NCBI GenBank assembly: GCA_017623215.1
Contig: JAGAPO010000096.1
Coordinates: 23,889 to 87,888, forward strand
Source: Lachnospiraceae bacterium
GTDB taxonomy: Bacteria > Bacillota > Clostridia > Lachnospirales > Lachnospiraceae
DNA: 64,000 bases
Reading direction: 5' to 3'
Both the position numbers and the translations under genes were made by a program. Below, piece by piece: positions 44,147-52,520 of this stretch (positions are counted from its first letter, which is position 1; each line of letters begins with the position of its first letter). The notes under the pieces are model-generated. The model saw nothing but the letters and a program-made list of their open reading frames with translations, ran no database searches and was not told where the DNA came from.

Positions 44147-45298
44147 ATGACAGAAAATTATGTTGCATTATCCTTGGAAACGCACCTGTTTTTTGCAAGA
44201 ATCATGAAGGAGCACGCGCTGTTCCTGGAGGCAGGATTTCCCTGCAAGGAGAGCGAGTGGATTGAAAGAGGGGACAGCTTAAGGAAAGAATTCGAGAACC
44301 TGCTGATGGAGGCTGTAAGAATCAGCAGCGGCAGAGTAAACAGCCCGATTCTGAATTCGGATGAGCTGGTGACGGAATTCACGATAAACGCGGAAAAAAG
44401 GACGGAGTGCCTGAGCGGCGTTCCGATTAACACGGAATTAACAGAGATGGAGAAGGAGCTTCGCGCAGGAACGGGGAGGGAGAATAATCCGGAGATTTTT
44501 CGTATCGTTCATCGGATGAACGAACGCTCCCTTCGGCTTCTGAATGAACTGATCGATTTTAAGGAAGACATTCTGAGAGAAGTAAAAGCGGCAAATCTGT
44601 TTACGTTCAATTATCCGCTTCTGATTGAGCATATTTTAAGAGAGGCACGTCTGTACCGTTCTACGATTGAACAATTAATGAGCGGACGTCCGGTATCTTA
44701 CAGGAGCCTTCTTGGAACAGAAGATTTCTGGAATCGGATTATGATGGAACACGCACTCTTTATCCGAGGCCTTCTGGACCCGTCGGAGGAGGCATTAATC
44801 GAGATGGCGAATGACTTCGCGATTGATTATAAAAAGCTTTTGGAAAGAGCCGAAAAGCAGGACTGTGAAGCAAGGGAGAGCTATGAGGTGCGGCAAAGAC
44901 GGGAGGAGAGGCAGAATTGTGCGGGAAGGCAGGATTGTGCGGGAAGGCAGAATTATACAGGAAGACAGAATTATGCGGGAAGACAGAATTATGCGGGAAG
45001 ACAGAACTATGCGGGAAGACAGAATTATGCGGGAAGACAGAATGATGCGGGAAGACAGAATGATATAGAAAGACAGAACTATGCGGCAGAACAGGACCGG
45101 ATGGAAAGAGCGGATTTTACGGAGGATTCCTTAAGGGAGACGTTAAAATACCGGGAATTCAAAACAGCGGGAACGAAAGGCATATTGGACTGCGAGATTG
45201 CCTCCGTTATCCTGCCTTTGCTCGCCGATCATGTCCTGCGTGAGGCAAATCATTATATCCGCATTATGAAATCCGCGAATAGGAGGGAGGGAAGGTAA
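44147..45298 (+). CDS. DUF2935 protein with ten-copy hexapeptide insert
   Basis: A 383-residue protein with a duplicated four-helix DUF2935 architecture. The first copy has FFARIMKEHALFLEAGF (about 15-31) and IEHILREARLY. The second has FWNRIMMEHALFIRGLL (about 194-210) and LADHVLREANHYIRIM at the end. The repeated EH and ExxxE/H patterns suggest a ferritin-like metal centre. Between the second-copy helices (residues 255-314) lie ten copies of RQNYAG-like hexapeptides. The stop is directly followed by the ATG of the oxidase (TAAATG), so the two are coupled. A role in holding metal for the oxidase is inference. Confidence 0.85.
   Translation: MTENYVALSLETHLFFARIMKEHALFLEAGFPCKESEWIERGDSLRKEFENLLMEAVRISSGRVNSPILNSDELVTEFTINAEKRTECLSGVPINTELTEMEKELRAGTGRENNPEIFRIVHRMNERSLRLLNELIDFKEDILREVKAANLFTFNYPLLIEHILREARLYRSTIEQLMSGRPVSYRSLLGTEDFWNRIMMEHALFIRGLLDPSEEALIEMANDFAIDYKKLLERAEKQDCEARESYEVRQRREERQNCAGRQDCAGRQNYTGRQNYAGRQNYAGRQNYAGRQNYAGRQNDAGRQNDIERQNYAAEQDRMERADFTEDSLRETLKYREFKTAGTKGILDCEIASVILPLLADHVLREANHYIRIMKSANRREGR
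44909..45088 (+). repeat. ten tandem 18-bp coding repeats
   Basis: Exactly ten units of AGACAGAATTATGCGGGA and close variants, in frame, encoding RQNYAG and relatives (RQNCAG, RQDCAG, RQNYTG, RQNDAG, RQNDIE). The third-position changes (AGGCAG to AGACAG, AAT to AAC) show some age at the 5' end, while the middle copies are identical. Confidence 0.98.
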
Positions 45299-48200
45299 AT
45301 GGAATTATGCAGCTATCCGTGTCCGAACAAAACGCGCCGTTACGAAATCGAAGCAATTCAGATTCCGATTGTATATAACAAATACGGAGATCACGATCCG
45401 GATGGCCTTTTGTATGTTCTGAAAAAGGACGCAGAGCGAATCAGGGAGGGAGCGCTCCGGAATTTTAATCAGGAGGTTCCGCAGCCGTACGAAGAGGTGA
45501 TGCCGTTGGTGATCCGCGCAAATGTGGGGGAGAGGGTCGAGATTTTGTTCTCGCACTTGTTAGACCGTCCGCTCTCGATTCACGTGCAGGGACTGGAGTA
45601 TGATGTTCAGACGTCCGACGGCGCAAGCGTGGGTTTTAATCCGGATTCTACAACAAGGCATCAGATCACTTATACCTGGTATGCCGCGGAAGAAGGCGTG
45701 TATCTGTTCCACGATATGGGAGACTCTACAGGAGGGGAAGAGGGGACAAATATACACGGCCTGTTTGGTGCAATAATTGTGGAGGCCGCAGAATCCGCCT
45801 GGCTCGATCCCAGGACGGGAGAAAGACTGGAAAGCGGCTTGTTCGCGGATATTTATCATCCGACAAAGCCTGCGTTCCGGGAGTATGCCGTATTCTTCCA
45901 TGATGAGTTGGAGATGAAGGATAAGGACGGCAATCCGCCGGTGGATCCGCATACCGGGCTTTTATCCGCGACCACGGCAATCAGTTATCGTTCCGAGCCG
46001 ATGCGCAACCGCATGCCGCTTTCCCATGATCATGCGGACAGCGGAGAGGATATATCCATGAGCTCCTGGGTATACGGGGACCCGGCGCCGCCGATCCTGC
46101 GCGCCTATGTGGGGGATCCGTCGAAGATACGGCTGATTCACGGGGGTGTGAAGGAAACCCATGTCTTTCATCTGCATAACCACCAGTGGCGGCTGGAAGG
46201 AGACAATCAGAATTCGACGATTATCGACTCCATTACTGTAAGCCCGCAGGAGTGCTATACGTTAGACATTTTGTTCGGCGCGGGCAGCCTGAACGGAACC
46301 ATCGGAGATGTGATATTCCACTGTCATTTATACCCGCATTTTCACGAGGGAATGTGGACATTGTGGAGAATTCATGACCGTTTGGAGGACGGCAGCGGAA
46401 AACTTCCGGACGGAACGCCGATTCCGCCGCTGAAACCGCTGGCCGACCGGATGGCTCCGCCGAAGAAGGATGACCTTCATCCGGGATATCCGAATTTTAT
46501 CAACGGTACGTTTGGCGAGCCGCCCCTTCAGCCTCCACTTGGGATATTGAATCCGGATGGAACGAATAAAATCGAGCCGACCGATCCGGAACGGGCAAAT
46601 TTTGTGGAGGAATTCGTTCCGGGAGCGCTTTATACCGATACCTGCCCCTGTGATACGGACTGTCATGTGAAGGTCTTTGAAATTGCGCTGATTCAGGCTA
46701 AGGTAACGTATAACAGTTATGGCTGGCACGACCCGCAGGGCAGGTTTTTTGTCCTGAAGGAGGAACTGGAACGCCATGGAGGGCTGGAGGCTTATATCCG
46801 GAAGGTGGAAGACCAGGTGATTCAGGCGGAGCCCCTTGTGATTCGGGCAAATGCCGGGGACTGCGTGGAAATCCGCCTTACCAATCTGCTTCCGGAGTAT
46901 CTGGAAGCAAGTCCGTTCCAGCTGCGGACACTGACAGACATTGTGGGGTATCATATTCACCTTGTGAAGTTCGATACTATTGTATCGGACGGCGCGGCAA
47001 ATGGCTGGAACAATATTGCCGGAGCGAGACAGTACGAAACTCTGATCGAGCGTTTCTTTGCGAATACGGAGCTGAACACGGTATTTTTCCATGATCATCT
47101 TTTTGCAAATTCGCACCAGCAGCATGGGGTATTCGGTGCCCTGCTGATTGAAGAGGCCGGTGCTACGTTCCACGATGTGCGGACGGGAGAGAAGCTTGCG
47201 TTCGGGACAAAAGCGGTCATTCGGCGGAAGGACGGAACTTCGTTCCGCGAATTCGCACTGTTCGTCCATGATTTTGCGTTTTTATTCGATAAAGAGGGAA
47301 AGCCTCTGAACCCGCCGGAGGTTCCGGGAGCGCATGATGACCCTGGCGTCATGGGAATCAATTACCGAAGCGAGCCGATGAGAGAACGTCTCAAATGCGG
47401 AGATGATCCGGCCTATGTATTCAGCTCCCTGGTTCATGGGGATCCGGCGACGCCGATTCTTGAGACGTATCCGGGGGAGGAGATGGTGATTCGCCTGCTG
47501 GACGGTGCGCATGAAGAGCAGCATGCGTTCAATCTGACGGGAATGTCCTGGAGAAAGGAGATTACGGATGCCGGTTCCCCGATCGTGGCGTCTCAGACAC
47601 TTGGAATCTCGGAGGCATTCAACATTCGGATTACAAAGCAGTATGGGCCGGGCGATTATCTGTATTATTTCGGCGGAATTGACGACGCGTGGCTTGGCCT
47701 GTGGGGAATAATACGGGCTTACGGATGTGTGAATGAGAAGCTGAAACCTCTTTGCAGGGCAGGAAATCGGATCCTTCCTCTTCCGCCGTGCCCGACGAAC
47801 CGTTCGGTCGTTCGGAAGTATGACATTGCGGCGATTCAGCGCAATATTCCTTATAACCGGTACGGGGATCATGATCCGAACGGACTGATCTTCGTGCCGT
47901 TAGAAGAAGCGGAAGCCGCGATGCAGAAGAATTATCAGCCGAGACCTCTGATTCTGCGCGCAAATGCCGGAGACTGGATTGAGGTTACGCTGCACAATCT
48001 GTTTGATCCAAGGGAACCGATTCCCTACTTTGATTACCCGCGTGTTCCGCTTGACCGCGAGCACAAGCCCTCTATGCGGGTGTCCTTAAATCCGCAGTTT
48101 CTGCATTATGATCCGATCCGGGATTCGGGAATTAATGTCGGATATAACAATCAGGAGCAGACGGTTGGAGTCGGGGAAAGCAAAAAATATCTGTGGTATG

Positions 48201-48985
48201 CCGATAAGGAGTACGGCTCCTGTATCATACAGTCATTCGGGGATATGCGAAACCACAGGTATCACGGGCTGTTCGGAGTCATTGTCATCGAACCGGCCGG
48301 CGCAAGGTGGTATAAGAATTTTTCGTTTGCAAGAACCGTCCATGACGAGACGGCTGCGATTGTTGCGCCGGGTGAGGAACGCTTCCGGGAATGCGTTGTG
48401 GTGGTTCAGAACGGAATCCGCATGCTGGATAAGGATAATGTGCTTGTTAAGACCGCGGCCGGGGAGGACGGCGAAGAGATCGATGCGGAGGATACCGGGG
48501 AAAAGGGCTATAACTACCGCTCGGAGCGTTTCGCAAACCGCCTGAAACGAAATTCCCGGATATCCAAGGTATTCAGCAGCCGGATACACGGAGATCCGGC
48601 AACGCCGGTATTCCGGGTATACACCGGGGACCGGGTGATATTTCGAACGGTGATGCCTGCTGATAAACCGAGAAATGTCGGATTCTGTCTTCACGGGCAT
48701 ACCTGGAAGCGGCAGCCGAACGATACCCTGCCCCGGACGATCCCGCTTCGGGGAGGAATCAGTATCGGCAACACCTACAACATGGAACTGAAAAACGGTG
48801 CTTCCGAGCCGGGAGATTATCTCTACCGTTCCGGAAGCTTTAAGTGGGATGTTGAGTCCGGTATGTGGGGAATATTCCGGGTGCTGAAGCAGGGAATCCG
48901 CTGCAGATGCAAAAACATGTGCAGAAAAGCGTTCGAATATGTGTGCAGAACGGAAGAGACGGGGAGACACAGGAAGCAGTCTTAG
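45299..48985 (+). CDS. MnxG-like giant multicopper oxidase
   Basis: A 1228-residue cupredoxin protein of MnxG size, without a signal peptide. Three repeated modules begin at about 13 (YEIEAIQIPIVYNKYGDHDP), 459 (FEIALIQAKVTYNSYGWHDP) and 840 (YDIAAIQRNIPYNRYGDHDP). Copper ligands are His288/291/293/295 (HVFHLHNH), the HCHLYPHFHEGM motif with His341, Cys342, His343, His347 and Met352, plus HIH (552/554), HDH (598/600) and His606/609 in module two. Module three keeps the fold (FHGDPATPVFRVYTG-like) but few ligands. MnxG of Bacillus oxidises Mn(II) on spores. It starts right at the DUF2935 stop and is followed by convergent cotJBA. Mn(II) oxidation is predicted, not shown. Confidence 0.85.
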   Translation: MELCSYPCPNKTRRYEIEAIQIPIVYNKYGDHDPDGLLYVLKKDAERIREGALRNFNQEVPQPYEEVMPLVIRANVGERVEILFSHLLDRPLSIHVQGLEYDVQTSDGASVGFNPDSTTRHQITYTWYAAEEGVYLFHDMGDSTGGEEGTNIHGLFGAIIVEAAESAWLDPRTGERLESGLFADIYHPTKPAFREYAVFFHDELEMKDKDGNPPVDPHTGLLSATTAISYRSEPMRNRMPLSHDHADSGEDISMSSWVYGDPAPPILRAYVGDPSKIRLIHGGVKETHVFHLHNHQWRLEGDNQNSTIIDSITVSPQECYTLDILFGAGSLNGTIGDVIFHCHLYPHFHEGMWTLWRIHDRLEDGSGKLPDGTPIPPLKPLADRMAPPKKDDLHPGYPNFINGTFGEPPLQPPLGILNPDGTNKIEPTDPERANFVEEFVPGALYTDTCPCDTDCHVKVFEIALIQAKVTYNSYGWHDPQGRFFVLKEELERHGGLEAYIRKVEDQVIQAEPLVIRANAGDCVEIRLTNLLPEYLEASPFQLRTLTDIVGYHIHLVKFDTIVSDGAANGWNNIAGARQYETLIERFFANTELNTVFFHDHLFANSHQQHGVFGALLIEEAGATFHDVRTGEKLAFGTKAVIRRKDGTSFREFALFVHDFAFLFDKEGKPLNPPEVPGAHDDPGVMGINYRSEPMRERLKCGDDPAYVFSSLVHGDPATPILETYPGEEMVIRLLDGAHEEQHAFNLTGMSWRKEITDAGSPIVASQTLGISEAFNIRITKQYGPGDYLYYFGGIDDAWLGLWGIIRAYGCVNEKLKPLCRAGNRILPLPPCPTNRSVVRKYDIAAIQRNIPYNRYGDHDPNGLIFVPLEEAEAAMQKNYQPRPLILRANAGDWIEVTLHNLFDPREPIPYFDYPRVPLDREHKPSMRVSLNPQFLHYDPIRDSGINVGYNNQEQTVGVGESKKYLWYADKEYGSCIIQSFGDMRNHRYHGLFGVIVIEPAGARWYKNFSFARTVHDETAAIVAPGEERFRECVVVVQNGIRMLDKDNVLVKTAAGEDGEEIDAEDTGEKGYNYRSERFANRLKRNSRISKVFSSRIHGDPATPVFRVYTGDRVIFRTVMPADKPRNVGFCLHGHTWKRQPNDTLPRTIPLRGGISIGNTYNMELKNGASEPGDYLYRSGSFKWDVESGMWGIFRVLKQGIRCRCKNMCRKAFEYVCRTEETGRHRKQS

Positions 48986-49116
48986 AAGCCATTTTCGAAT
49001 TATCCCATGATGCAATTCGGACCTCCGAACTGGGTGATAATGACCTGAGCGATCTTTGGATTCGGATTGGTTATTTTAACGGGATACTGCAGTCTTTTTT
49101 CGTACGTCCACATCGA

Positions 49117-49371
49117 TCAGCACACTCCTTCCCAGGGCCACGGGCCGGTTGCCCATTGCCATTTACAATCGTCAGTCATGTCATAGAAACGTAAGGGGCC
49201 GTAAAGCTTCGTGTATTCGGCCACGGCTTCCTCGCGGAGGGCCGCGTATTTGTTGTAATATTCAAGCCCTTCCCTGCAGTCCGGATGGGTATCCAGGAAG
49301 AGACGCATGTCATCGAGCACAAAGCTGAGCTCGGTAATCCGGTGCATCATATCGGTTCTGCTTGCTGCCAT
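49117..49371 (-). CDS. cotJB: spore coat protein CotJB
   Basis: An 84-residue CotJB. Typical parts are TELSFVLDDMRLFLDTHPDC and a C-terminus rich in Trp (KWQWATGPWPWEG). ATG 49371 lies two bases after the cotJA stop and 12 after GGAGG; the GTG twelve bases upstream is part of the RBS. CotJB helps incorporate CotJA and CotJC into the inner coat. Here cotJC is not downstream but nine kilobases away. It converges on the multicopper oxidase gene. Confidence 0.93.
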   Translation of the reverse strand: MAASRTDMMHRITELSFVLDDMRLFLDTHPDCREGLEYYNKYAALREEAVAEYTKLYGPLRFYDMTDDCKWQWATGPWPWEGVC

Positions 49372-49373
49372 GG

Positions 49374-49883
49374 CTAACTGCACCTCCTTCCAAGGAAATC
49401 AAGATACAAATCTGCGAACAAAGTACCGCACTGCAGCGCCTCGTGCGGCGACTTCAGATTGGAAAAGGACTGAACCGGAACATACGCCATGCCCAGCGGA
49501 AAATCCTTCATATCGCCGATGCAGCCGTGAAGCAGTCCGGAGGACTGGCAGGAATCTGAGTCGGAGCAGGAAGGACCGGAGGGTCTGGTGTCCTGACCGG
49601 GGCAGGAAGGTCTGTTGTCCTGGCCAGGGCAGGACGGTCTCGAGGGTCTGGTATCCTGACCGGGATAGGAAGGCCTCGAGGGTCTGGTGTTCTGGCCGGG
49701 ATAGGAGGGTCTCGAAGGTCTGGTGTTCTGACCGGGGCAGGAGGGGCCTGTGGGGCCGGTATTCTGTCCGGAGCCGGACCTCATACAGTCTCCTGACATG
49801 CCGGACATCGTATGATTCATATTAGATGAGCCTGTATCAGAACCGGTATACCTGCCGTAGCCGGACTGTCTGAAATTATTCAT
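49374..49883 (-). CDS. cotJA: spore coat protein CotJA with repeat extension
   Basis: A 169-residue protein. The last 40 residues, GMAYVPVQSFSNLKSPHEAL and CGTLFADLYLDFLGRRC, are the CotJA domain. The first 120 residues are extra compared with the roughly 80-residue CotJA of Bacillus: a Gly/Ser/Met start, then six Cys/Pro/Gln units (residues 39-107), then a Ser/Cys segment. The cysteines suggest disulfide cross-linking in the coat or metal binding. RBS is AAGGAG. A SigK/SigE-like -10 lies about 50 bp upstream. Confidence 0.9.
   Translation of the reverse strand: MNNFRQSGYGRYTGSDTGSSNMNHTMSGMSGDCMRSGSGQNTGPTGPSCPGQNTRPSRPSYPGQNTRPSRPSYPGQDTRPSRPSCPGQDNRPSCPGQDTRPSGPSCSDSDSCQSSGLLHGCIGDMKDFPLGMAYVPVQSFSNLKSPHEALQCGTLFADLYLDFLGRRCS
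49563..49769 (-). repeat. six coding repeats in cotJA
   Basis: On the minus strand 36-bp units encode GQNTRPSRPSYP and variants (GQNTGPTGPSCP, GQDTRPSRPSCP, GQDTRPSGPSCS). One unit is shortened to nine residues (GQDNRPSCP). Confidence 0.95.
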
Positions 49884-49930
49884 AAGGGAACTCCTTTCAT
49901 GGATGATAGTAGAGGCGTAAGCCTATAGGA

Positions 49931-49957
49931 TATCTTATGAAAAAAAACGAATTTTGT
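49931..49957 (-). promoter_or_regulatory. SigK-like mother-cell promoter of cotJAB
   Basis: On the minus strand CATAAGATA (49939-49931) matches the SigK -10 CATAnnnTA. AC (49957-49956) lies 16 bp upstream, the usual SigK spacing. The same -10 also fits SigE loosely. Confidence 0.45.
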
Positions 49958-50038
49958 GAGAGCTGACGGAATCAGGCGCAGTCGGTAAGGGAAGCACAAG
50001 ATTACCAAAAAGGAATTGCGTGAAATGCCGGAAATGGT

Positions 50039-50067
50039 TTGACATTCGTATTCGGATAAGATAGAAT
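50039..50067 (+). promoter_or_regulatory. lipid kinase promoter
   Basis: TTGACA (50039-50044), 17 bp, TAGAAT (50062-50067). Confidence 0.75.
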
Positions 50068-50104
50068 TTAAGAGGATATTGTCGAAATATGGGGGATGCA
50101 GCAT

Positions 50105-51028
50105 ATGTATTATTTTATTGTGAATAGGAAATCACGGACGGGAAAAGCGAAGAAGATATGGGAAAAGGTAGAAGCGGAGCTGAAGCGCCGAAAGGTGGAG
50201 TACGAGGCTTATTTGACGGAATATGCCGGACATGCCAGCGTCCTGGCGGATCAGATCTGTGGGGAGGACGACTCGGTTAAGAAGATTGTCGTATTCGGCG
50301 GCGATGGGACTGTGAATGAGGTAGTGAACGGAATTGAGGATTATCGGAATGTGATTCTGGGATATGTGCCGTCCGGTTCGAGCAACGATCTGGCAAGAAG
50401 CATGGGAATTCCGAGAGATTCGCTGGAAGCGCTGGATAGGGTCCTCAATTCGAAGAATTTGATATATATTGATCACGGACAGATTGATTTTTGCGATGGG
50501 AATCCGACGAGGCGGTTCGCGGTGAGCGCCGGAATCGGATTTGACGCGGCAGTGTGTAAGGAGGCGATGCATTCGACGGTGAAAGAGATTCTGAACCGGT
50601 TCGGCCTTGGCAAGCTTACTTATGTGGGAATTGCGGTTCGGCAGATTCTGTCGGGTGCGATGTTCGACGCGCAGATTACGGTGAATGATAATAAGAAGCA
50701 TACGGTCCGGAATGTATTTTTTATGACAGCGATGAATCAAAAATATGAGGGCGGAGGCTTGCCGATGGCACCGCAGGCCGATCCGACGGACGGACTTTTA
50801 TCCGTGTGCCTGGTACATGGAATTCCGAGATGGAAGATTTTACTGATGTTCCCGACGATATTTGCTGGAAAGCATGTGCTGGTAAAGGGGATTGATACCT
50901 TTAACTGCAAGTCCGTTGAGCTGCAGGCCTCCAGGCAGATGGACGTACACACGGACGGTGAGGTTGGAATTCAGCGCAGCCGTGTTAAGATGTCAATATA
51001 CCCTGACAAGATTCGGATGATGCAGTAG
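50105..51028 (+). CDS. diacylglycerol/lipid kinase (DagK/YegS family)
   Basis: A 307-residue lipid kinase. FIVNRKSRTGKAKKIW at the start, the nucleotide loop GGDGTVNEVVNGI near residues 66-78, VPSGSSNDLARSMGIP, and the C-terminal HTDGE. The family recycles diacylglycerol to phosphatidic acid. ATG 50105 is nine bases from GGGGG and starts at the family N-terminus MYYFIVN; the ATG at 50096 abuts the RBS. A VanZ-like gene follows after about 93 bp. Confidence 0.92.
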   Translation: MYYFIVNRKSRTGKAKKIWEKVEAELKRRKVEYEAYLTEYAGHASVLADQICGEDDSVKKIVVFGGDGTVNEVVNGIEDYRNVILGYVPSGSSNDLARSMGIPRDSLEALDRVLNSKNLIYIDHGQIDFCDGNPTRRFAVSAGIGFDAAVCKEAMHSTVKEILNRFGLGKLTYVGIAVRQILSGAMFDAQITVNDNKKHTVRNVFFMTAMNQKYEGGGLPMAPQADPTDGLLSVCLVHGIPRWKILLMFPTIFAGKHVLVKGIDTFNCKSVELQASRQMDVHTDGEVGIQRSRVKMSIYPDKIRMMQ

Positions 51029-51121
51029 GGGGATAACCAAAAAGAACGATATACCCGGGGAGCAGATCATCTTTAGCTGCAGAAAGCAGGCTGCCCGCGG
51101 GGCGGCGGTCGGAAATGAGGT

Positions 51122-52003
51122 GTGGAATTGAGAAGTTACAGCGGATATAGAAGAAGGAGATATCGCAGGAATGGGGGAGGCGCGGGAGTAGTGGTACCGG
51201 TTGTTGCTGCTGCGGCCGTTACGGCGGTATGCTGCGCACTGTATTATTTTATGGGAATTACAGCGGAATATGTGGCGATTCTTTGCGGCGTGATTTCGGC
51301 GGGAGGGCTCATCAGTCTGCTGGTGAGCGCGAATTATGACAGCCTGCTGTTATATCTGGTGAGTGTGCTCGGATTGGGAGCGGCCGGATATGGGCTGGTA
51401 TTTCGGCTGATCTTCCGGTGGTTCCCCTCTGATTCGGAGTTGCCATGGCTTGCGCTTGCATGCCTTGCAGTCATTGCGGCGCTGGGCGTAGTGGTACGGA
51501 TGCTGTCGGGGGATGGACGATTTGAGAATTTTAAGAGGTTTTTTCTGGTTACGAATCTAATTTTGGGGGCACTGTATGCCTGGGGGCTTGTCTGGGTGCT
51601 TTTGCTTCACAACAGGGAGTATTCTCCGTTCACCGGTTCGATGCAGTGGATTCCGTTCGCAAGGCTTTCCGAGTATATTGAGGATGTGATTATGGGAATC
51701 GGAGAGATGCAGGATGTAATTGGATATCTTGCGGTGCGGATCCTGCTTTATGTGCCGTATGGCTATTATTGCGCGGTTCTGCTTAAAGATAACCTGGTAT
51801 TGGTGCGGTTCCCGCTTATTGTGCTGCTTCCCATAGCAGTCGAGGCTGTACAGCGGATTGGTTCGCTTGGAGGAACGGATATTGATGATGTAATATTTGG
51901 CATCATCGGAGGGATGCTTGGGGTTCTGGTGTATTGTGTCATTGACGGACTGCGCAGAGTCATTACGGGAAAGGGACTTCTGGAAAGGGAGTCATCGTAT
52001 TAA
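51122..52003 (+). CDS. VanZ-like membrane protein
   Basis: A 293-residue protein with about seven membrane segments. An Arg-rich N-terminus (YRRRRYRRN) is followed by helices and, from about residue 160, the VanZ core with PFARLSEYIEDVI, VRILLYVPYGYYC and the signature GGTDIDDVIFGIIGGMLG. Start is GTG 51122 or TTG 51128; GAGG lies nearer to the second. VanZ relatives affect teicoplanin susceptibility in enterococci, but in Clostridia the role is usually unknown. Confidence 0.82.
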   Translation: MELRSYSGYRRRRYRRNGGGAGVVVPVVAAAAVTAVCCALYYFMGITAEYVAILCGVISAGGLISLLVSANYDSLLLYLVSVLGLGAAGYGLVFRLIFRWFPSDSELPWLALACLAVIAALGVVVRMLSGDGRFENFKRFFLVTNLILGALYAWGLVWVLLLHNREYSPFTGSMQWIPFARLSEYIEDVIMGIGEMQDVIGYLAVRILLYVPYGYYCAVLLKDNLVLVRFPLIVLLPIAVEAVQRIGSLGGTDIDDVIFGIIGGMLGVLVYCVIDGLRRVITGKGLLERESSY

Positions 52004-52051
52004 GAGACTGTCAGCCCGTCAGTGATAGTAAGCCTGGTACAGCGCCTGAGG

Positions 52052-52294
52052 TTAACGGACTCCGCGGAAGCCTTTTCCGAGCACCAGAAATCCGATGACA
52101 AGCAGGGCCAGATTTAAAACAAGGACAACCGTGCCGGAGCTGATGGCGCCCTTTGTCAGGCTGCTGACCAGAACAGCTACACTGGTTACTCCGCCGATGG
52201 AGAAGTTGTTCGGAAATTTGAAAAAGTAGACGCCGAATACAACGAGCAGGACGCCAAGGGTAATGGCAAGATATTCTTTGATTGTTCTACCCAC
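52052..52294 (-). pseudogene. truncated YitT-family protein
   Basis: An 80-residue product, GTG start after GGAG. EYLAITLGVLLVVFGVYFFK, FPNNFSIGGVTSVAVLVSSL and VLNLALLVIGFLVLGKGF correspond to the first three membrane segments of YitT (DUF161/DUF2179) proteins, which are normally about 280 residues. It stops after GFRGVR and no further YitT sequence is seen before the VanZ gene. A functional short form cannot be excluded because the reading frame and RBS are intact. Confidence 0.65.
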
Positions 52295-52413
52295 GATAAT
52301 GATTCTCCTTTCGATGATGTGCTTTCATTATAATCATATTGGGGGAAAGACACAACGGGTTTTGGAGAATTTGCACTTTTTTTTGTACTATTTGGATTGT
52401 CTGAAGGATTCGA

Positions 52414-52442
52414 TTGCATTTGACGGAAAAATCGTATATAGT
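52414..52442 (+). promoter_or_regulatory. nagBA promoter
   Basis: TTGCAT (52414-52419), 17 bp, TATAGT (52437-52442). An alternative pair TTGACG/TATAGG is shifted by 5-6 bp. Confidence 0.65.
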
Positions 52443-52520
52443 ATAGGTAAGAAAAAATAAAAGCAAACAGGGAAGCTTTCGTGAGAAATGCTTCTATTTT
52501 ATGCGAAGGAGGATGTCATC

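Noticed and set aside
44909..45088. CRISPR-like regularly spaced repeats
   Set aside because: Units are contiguous 18-mers without spacers and stay in frame as a hexapeptide repeat; no cas genes.
46328..47269. 313-codon minus-strand open frame within the multicopper oxidase gene
   Set aside because: Shadow frame created by the GC-rich codon pattern of the oxidase; no start signals.
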